Part shown: piece by piece, positions 7,212-11,151 of the stretch
Layout of the letters: the number at the start of each line of letters is the position of its first letter
Numbering within the stretch: position 1 is the stretch's first letter
DNA from: Gammaproteobacteria bacterium
GTDB taxonomy: Bacteria; Pseudomonadota; Gammaproteobacteria; Thiohalomonadales; Thiohalomonadaceae
Direction of reading: 5' to 3'
NCBI GenBank assembly: GCA_026193675.1
Contig: JAPHSO010000106.1
Location: 1 to 11,151, forward strand
DNA length: 11,151 nt
Made by a program: the position numbers and the translations under genes
Notes under the pieces: generated by a model
The model's database searches: none
What the model was told of the DNA's origin: nothing
Seen by the model: the letters and a program-made list of their open reading frames with translations, nothing else

Positions 7212-7403
7212 CTACTCATTTTCGTGAGATACAACGACAGCCGCCTCACCATCAAAGTCTATTGAGACATTAAGGGTGATCGGACGACAACAGACCTGAC
7301 AATCTTCAATATACTGCTGATTATCAACCGAGCAATCCAGGAGAACGGTGATGGTCTCGCCACAATAGGGGCACTCGATATCTCTCTCTATTAACTGATT
7401 CAT
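7212..7403 (-). CDS. CPxCG motif cysteine-rich zinc-ribbon microprotein
   Basis: Encodes 63 residues. Cysteine pairs CPYC (C11, C14) and CQVC (C35, C38), plus C24 and C39, form a probable zinc ribbon, matching the family of short CPXCG cysteine-rich proteins found widely in gammaproteobacteria. The C-terminus is acidic (FDGEAAVV...ENE). Function of the family is unknown. The ATG at 7401-7403 lies only 10 bases after the stop of the nhaA remnant, so the gene was probably expressed from the nhaA transcript. No strong Shine-Dalgarno or separate promoter is visible between them. The C39-like gene follows 12 bases later. Confidence 0.8.
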   Translation of the reverse strand: MNQLIERDIECPYCGETITVLLDCSVDNQQYIEDCQVCCRPITLNVSIDFDGEAAVVVSHENE

Positions 7404-7413
7404 AGATCAGATT

Positions 7414-8006
7414 TTAACTGGCACTCTCTTTGGAAGCAAAACTGGCATGAAGTATCAGATATCCGATAATTCCGGAGAGCAGCGAACCGAGGATAATTCC
7501 CAGACGCTCATCAAACAGTAGATTGACGCTGGTCTCTTTGAAAACGAGAGAGCCGATAAACAGACTCATGGTAAAACCGATCCCACGAAGTGCCACTGTT
7601 CCGTAGAGAGCACCACATGTCATGCCCGGTGGCATATGGGTTAACTTCATCTTAATCGAAAACCAGCAGAGACCAAAGATGCCCACCTGTTTTCCAATAA
7701 ACAGACCGAGCGCAATGCCTAACGGTACGCTGTGTAAAAGCTGTTCAGCTCACGCTTTAACTCTAAATCCACTAAAAAAAATAAAAACTGCCATCAAGCC
7801 ATCATTAATCCACAGCAGTAGCGACTTGGTGATCTCAAATGCTCAGATTCTGATCTCCACAGGCGTATCAATCAACAGCGCGTAATAGGATTGCTGCGGC
7901 GTGTTGGCTAAAATAATTGCCAGTAATGCTGAAAAGATGAGGATGATTCTACCAGCTGTTTCCAGCTTGAAAAATCGGATAGAAAGGACTCTTTAGAAAT
8001 GATTAT
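7414..8006 (-). pseudogene. nhaA: Decayed Na+/H+ antiporter gene (nhaA remnant)
   Basis: Minus-strand translation in pieces gives NhaA ends. The N-terminal part reads KESFLSDF, then FKLETAGRIILIF, LLLWINDGLMAVF and LVDLELKREL (E. coli NhaA about 5-83). The C-terminal part reads VPLGIALGLFIGKQ, GIGFTMSLFIGSL and ERLGIILGSLLSG (about 287-380). Lesions: no ATG at the expected start; a T run one base short (7970-7974); a TGA replacing Gly in VEIRI-G-AFEI (7843-7845); a T run one base long (7774-7781); and loss of about 200 codons with a junction near 7741-7755, followed in frame by TGA (7750-7752). The missing section carries the ion-binding residues known in E. coli (D133, D163, D164), so no antiport is possible. 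The frame from 7686 to 7414 is open but is only the tail. Edges at the 5' end are approximate. Confidence 0.93.
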
Positions 8007-8138
8007 GAGTAATTTGGTGATGATAAAATGTGGGAATATCTGTGATTAGTAAAAAGCATATTTGTTCCGTCCACAGAAGAGCAAAAGATAACCCAATAGT
8101 TCATAACTTAGCAGGGTCAGCCGGCTTTTGTTCCAATC

Positions 8139-8774
8139 TCACTTAGTTCCCTCAAGATAGATGGCATCCATCGAAAACCCTTCCACCGGCTCAACATCAG
8201 ACCTGGTGATGTTAAATCCAGCCTTGTCTACCAATGATACGATCTCATCAGCACGGTATCGGAGTGCGACAATATCTGATTCATCTCCATAGTCGATAGC
8301 CCCTGCACCCTCCCAGGTGGCGATAACCAGTTGCCCATTTGGTTGCAATACCCGGTTCCACTCACAGAGGGCCCGATAGGCATCCTCAGAATCAAGGTGA
8401 TGAAGAGCAAAGAAGTTAATAACAGCAACAGCAGAGCCATCTTCAATTGAGTTCAAATCACGCATATCAGCGGCCTGGAACTGAGCAGAGGATCCCAGCC
8501 TGTCACTGGCGATAGCGACCATTCGAGGAGAGAGATCTATCCCCAAAAGAGAACGGTTTTTATCGTACCGGTCGTGATACATCTTCAGCATATGGCCTGA
8601 ACCACAGGCTGTATCGATCAAGGTACCCTGCATCTTTTCGATTTTATGATGCAGACGGCCAAGGGTATCTGAATAGAGCGGGAGGTCGATCTCAGAATCC
8701 ATCATCTCTGAGTACCAATCCGCCGATGCCTCATACAATTCGCAAACTTCATCAGGTGCAGAGGCTTTCATCAT
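8139..8774 (-). CDS. Class I SAM-dependent methyltransferase
   Basis: Encodes 211 residues with a Rossmann-fold methyltransferase core. Motif I is LIDTACGSGH (D54-G60), binding S-adenosylmethionine. An acidic loop, LLGIDLSPRM (D80), would contact the ribose. Motif II-like QAADMRDL (D103) and a post-motif ALHHL follow, as in the Methyltransf_11/25 type families. The N-terminus (ELYEASADWYSEMM) resembles small-molecule methyltransferases of this class. The substrate cannot be predicted. Two ATGs (8774, 8771) are adjacent; the first is listed, with a modest AGAG upstream. The gene stands alone between the nhaA remnant and the bcp-phoH pair, and probably has its own promoter in the 47 bases after the phoH stop. 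Confidence 0.88.
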   Translation of the reverse strand: MMKASAPDEVCELYEASADWYSEMMDSEIDLPLYSDTLGRLHHKIEKMQGTLIDTACGSGHMLKMYHDRYDKNRSLLGIDLSPRMVAIASDRLGSSAQFQAADMRDLNSIEDGSAVAVINFFALHHLDSEDAYRALCEWNRVLQPNGQLVIATWEGAGAIDYGDESDIVALRYRADEIVSLVDKAGFNITRSDVEPVEGFSMDAIYLEGTK

Positions 8775-8803
8775 TGATCTCTACTCTTTACTAATTAAAA
8801 GTA

Positions 8804-8828
8804 GCTTTAACAGACAGGCTGTTAAAGC
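8804..8828 (-). terminator. Hairpin terminator of the bcp-phoH transcript, containing the stop codon
   Basis: Perfect 10-base arms GCTTTAACAG and CTGTTAAAGC around a 5-base loop. On the minus strand it is followed within 3 bases by TTTT. The phoH stop codon (8822-8824) sits inside the stem. The stem is AT-rich and the T tract short, so the terminator may be modest; the arrangement also fits a 3'-end protecting stem. Confidence 0.55.
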
Positions 8829-10252
8829 ACATCTGCAGCATAGTCGGCCAGACGTGAACGCTCTCCTCGTACCAGTGTGACATGACCACTGTGTTCCCAG
8901 TTCTGGAACTTATCGACCACATAGGTGAGACCTGAATTGGTCTCTGTCAGATAGGGGGTATCGATCTGGGCGATATTTCCTAGACAGACCACCTTGGTAC
9001 CGGGTCCGGCACGGGTTATCAACGTTTTCATCTGTTTAGATGTGAGGTTTTGAGCCTCATCAATGATGATGAATTTTTGCAGGAAGGTGCGGCCACGCAT
9101 GAAGTTGAGCGAGCGAATCTTGATCCGTTTATTGACCAGATCCTGTGTCGCCTGTTTCTCCCAGTCACTGTGATCCTCTTCCTGAGTAAGCACCTCAAGA
9201 TTATCCATCAGCGCCCCCATCCAGGGGGTCATCTTCTCCTCTTCGGTTCCGGGGAGGAAACCGATATCTTCACCTACCGGAACGGTGACGCGGGTGACGA
9301 TAATTTCACTGTATAGATTGTCATCCAGTGTTTGTGCCAATGCTGCCGCCAGAGTGAGCAGCGTTTTCCCGGTGCCGGCCTGACCCACAAGAGTGACAAA
9401 ATCTATCTCGGGATCCATCAACAGGTTAAGCGCATAGTTCTGCTCACGGTTGCGTGCAGAGATACCCCAGACATTGTGATGGGCATAATCCTTAACCACC
9501 TCAATGGTCGCCCCATCTTCCTCATTAATCTCTCGAACTACGGCATCAAAAGGGCTCGCCTCATCATCTTTGTAGATGAACTCATTGCGATACCATGAAT
9601 CGATATCTGGACCTCTCAGGCTATAGTAGGTTCGCCCCTCCTCCTGCCACGAACGCATATCTTTTTCGTGTCGATCCCAGAAGTCTTCGCTCAGTTCGGT
9701 CACACCGCGATAGAGCAGGTCGACATCATCAAGCACCTGGTCGTTACGGTAGTCTTCACTATGAATCCCCAGCACCGACGCCTTGATACGCATATTGGTA
9801 TCTTTAGAGACCAGTGTAACCAGACAGTCGCTACGGTGCTGTTGCAGCGCGAGAGCGGTACCCAGAATGGTGTTATCCGATTTACCACCCGGAAGAGTGT
9901 CAGGCAGATTGATCGCAATTTTTTCGGTCTGAAAGAAGAGTCGACCGGTGGCATATTTTGCATTGCTGAGGGACGAGTTAATCGCCTGCCCCTCTTCATC
10001 GGTATCCCCTAAAGGCACACCGTCGCCGATGGTCTCCAGTGATGGCGCTTTCGCCATCAGGCTATCCATGAAGCGACTCGCCTGACGTGCATTTCGAGCC
10101 ACCTCAGTATGGCCCTTTTTATTGTTATCTAGCTCTTCGAGTACCGTCATCGGCAGATAGATGTCGTGCTCCTGAAACCGGAAGAATGCCGTTGGATCGT
10201 GCATCAGCACATTAGTATCAAGAACGTATAATTTTTTCTTTGAATCACTCAT
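8822..10252 (-). CDS. PIN domain-PhoH family ATPase (PhoH2-like)
   Basis: Encodes 476 residues in two parts. Residues 1-165 form a PIN-like RNase domain with acidic positions in LDTN (D12), VLEELD (E39/E40), SDNT (D126) and KDTNMR (D151). From about 250 on is a PhoH-type P-loop ATPase with Walker A GQAGTGKT (290-297, K296) and Walker B FIIIDEAQN (D398, E399), plus a GERS arginine motif near 463. Family members with this fusion act as RNA helicase/ribonucleases in actinobacteria; the role in gammaproteobacteria is not settled. The ATG at 10250-10252 is preceded by AGGAG nine bases upstream. It lies 19 bases downstream of bcp, so the two form a likely operon. All motifs look intact. Gene names such as ylaK are used for relatives but not assigned here. 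Confidence 0.93.
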   Translation of the reverse strand: MSDSKKKLYVLDTNVLMHDPTAFFRFQEHDIYLPMTVLEELDNNKKGHTEVARNARQASRFMDSLMAKAPSLETIGDGVPLGDTDEEGQAINSSLSNAKYATGRLFFQTEKIAINLPDTLPGGKSDNTILGTALALQQHRSDCLVTLVSKDTNMRIKASVLGIHSEDYRNDQVLDDVDLLYRGVTELSEDFWDRHEKDMRSWQEEGRTYYSLRGPDIDSWYRNEFIYKDDEASPFDAVVREINEEDGATIEVVKDYAHHNVWGISARNREQNYALNLLMDPEIDFVTLVGQAGTGKTLLTLAAALAQTLDDNLYSEIIVTRVTVPVGEDIGFLPGTEEEKMTPWMGALMDNLEVLTQEEDHSDWEKQATQDLVNKRIKIRSLNFMRGRTFLQKFIIIDEAQNLTSKQMKTLITRAGPGTKVVCLGNIAQIDTPYLTETNSGLTYVVDKFQNWEHSGHVTLVRGERSRLADYAADVL

Positions 10253-10271
10253 CGACTGTGGCTCCTGATAA

Positions 10272-10739
10272 TTAACTAAGTTCTTTTAGGGTGGAGAGAA
10301 TCTCTTCGATATGTCCCTTCACCTTCACTTTGCGCCACTCTGCCGCAAGCTTGCCCTTGGGATCGATGAGAAAGGTGCTGCGCTCAACCCCCATTAGCTT
10401 TTTGCCATACATGTTCTTCTCTTTAATGACATCAAACAGCTGACAGAGCTTCTCCTCCTGATCTGCCAGAAGCTCAAATGGAAATTCATGTTTGGCCTTG
10501 AAGTTGGTGTGCATCTTTACACTATCACGCGAGACACCAACAACCACTGCATTGAGCTTTTCAAACTCTGCATAGTGGTCACGGAAATCTTTTCCTTCCG
10601 TGGTACAGCCGGGAGTGTTGTCTTTGGGATAGAAGTAGATGATGAGCCACTTTCCCCGGAATTGATGGGCCGAGATATTTTGTTCGCCGGTGGCTGGAAT
10701 AGAAAATTTGGGGATTACCTTACCTAGCTCTACACTCAT
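10272..10739 (-). CDS. bcp: Peroxiredoxin of the Bcp/PrxQ family
   Basis: Encodes 155 residues (E. coli Bcp 156). A thioredoxin-fold thiol peroxidase that reduces hydrogen peroxide and organic hydroperoxides in the cytoplasm. The peroxidatic motif NTPGCTTEG holds C45, with T42 and P43 in the conserved positions. The residue five places on, which is the resolving C50 in E. coli, is Lys here. The other Cys, C99 in LCQLF, corresponds to C99 of E. coli, which is not the resolving one. The enzyme is therefore probably a 1-Cys or externally recycled type. Start ATG at 10737-10739 has AAGGA six bases upstream. First gene of a likely operon with the PIN-PhoH gene. Confidence 0.95.
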   Translation of the reverse strand: MSVELGKVIPKFSIPATGEQNISAHQFRGKWLIIYFYPKDNTPGCTTEGKDFRDHYAEFEKLNAVVVGVSRDSVKMHTNFKAKHEFPFELLADQEEKLCQLFDVIKEKNMYGKKLMGVERSTFLIDPKGKLAAEWRKVKVKGHIEEILSTLKELS

Positions 10740-10843
10740 CTAAGTTCCTTCAGTTAAAGTTTTAATATCTCTAACTATCCCTCAAATAGATGACGCTGTC
10801 ACTACCGATTTGTCCTCAATAGCGCCTTATTTTTCTCGAAAAT

Positions 10844-11151
10844 TTATGACTCGTAGGGTTCGCCGATAAAGTTATACCAGGCCTCTCTCGCCTCCTCCAA
10901 TAACATGTAGTTGACCGGCACCAGAATGAGCGTAATGAATGTGGCAAAAAGGATCCCAAAACCGAGAGAGACCGCCATCGGGATGAGGAATTGTGCCTGT
11001 GTCGACTGCTCAAACAGCAGGGGCATCAGACCGATGAAGGTGGTCAATGAGGTGAGCATTACCGGTCTGAAACGGGCCGCCCCCGCATTCAGTACCGCCT
11101 CTTGTAGAGAGTGCCCCTTCTCATTTTTATGGTTATTGATAAAGTCGACCA
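10844..11151 (-). CDS. RND efflux permease, C-terminal fragment cut by window edge
   Basis: The last 102 codons of a long gene that enters from the right edge; the internal ATG at 11059 is not a start, because the frame stays open to 11151. Segments VDFINNH, ARFRPVMLTSLTT, IGLMPLL and FATFITLILVPVNYMLLEE match the conserved final transmembrane helices of AcrB/MexB-type RND permeases, inner-membrane proton-driven pumps that extrude drugs or metabolites with a periplasmic adaptor and outer-membrane channel. Sequence resembles the drug-exporting rather than the metal (CzcA) type, but substrate cannot be predicted from this piece. Adaptor genes would be upstream, outside the window. It ends 104 bases before bcp's start region, which holds no clear terminator. 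Confidence 0.93.
   Translation of the reverse strand, partial: VDFINNHKNEKGHSLQEAVLNAGAARFRPVMLTSLTTFIGLMPLLFEQSTQAQFLIPMAVSLGFGILFATFITLILVPVNYMLLEEAREAWYNFIGEPYES

Noticed and set aside
7414..7686. A short intact membrane protein starting at GTG 7686
   Set aside because: It is the tail of NhaA; homology continues upstream of 7686 to about 7745 in the same frame, so this is a remnant, not a gene start.
8007..8138. Possible small gene or RNA between the nhaA remnant and the methyltransferase gene
   Set aside because: No open frame with a start signal, no tRNA-like fold and no strong stem seen; best read as non-coding spacer.
9668..10012. 114-residue plus-strand frame
   Set aside because: It lies wholly within the PIN-PhoH gene on the opposite strand and shows no family features.
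10791..10801. TGAC-GCT-GTCA dyad upstream of bcp as an operator
   Set aside because: Arms of only 4 bases are expected by chance; no clear -35/-10 pair nearby fixes its position.

Overview
This window looks like a chromosomal segment of a gammaproteobacterium of moderate GC content. The main reason is the block lptG-lptF / pepA-holC, with lptF and pepA divergent, which is the arrangement of E. coli and many relatives. Protein resemblances (PIN-PhoH ATPase, Bcp, RND pump, FlgT-like protein) fit a free-living or symbiotic, possibly sulfur-oxidising, lineage, but genus cannot be read from the sequence.

Layout: (1) 1-920, minus: N-terminal part of a MoxR-type AAA+ ATPase, cut by the window edge. 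(2) 921-1099: divergent control region holding a strong match to a sigma-28 (FliA) flagellar promoter. (3) 1100-2146, plus: predicted lipoprotein resembling the middle and C-terminal domains of flagellar FlgT. (4) 2151-4282, minus: lptF-lptG, permease subunits of the lipopolysaccharide export ABC transporter, overlapping by ATGA and ending 4 bases from the FlgT-like gene. (5) 4407-6681, plus: pepA (leucyl aminopeptidase), holC (DNA polymerase III chi) and a small acidic protein of unknown function; valS, which usually follows, is not there. (6) 6789-8006, minus: a decayed nhaA Na+/H+ antiporter gene followed closely by a CPxCG zinc-ribbon microprotein and a small C39-like cysteine-peptidase-fold protein. 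(7) 8139-8774, minus: class I SAM methyltransferase. (8) 8822-10739, minus: bcp (peroxiredoxin) followed by a PIN-PhoH family ATPase, ended by a hairpin that includes the phoH stop codon. (9) 10844-11151, minus: C-terminal end of an RND efflux permease.

Most of the window is ordinary housekeeping. The observations most worth attention are the FliA-type promoter placed exactly in front of a FlgT-like lipoprotein outside any flagellar cluster, and the nhaA pseudogene, in which four separate lesions can be read base by base. The small-gene pair left behind nhaA (CPxCG protein and C39-like protein) is the least characterised material. I do not see a convincing new multi-gene defence, mobile or biosynthetic system, and found no tRNA, rRNA, CRISPR array or insertion sequence.
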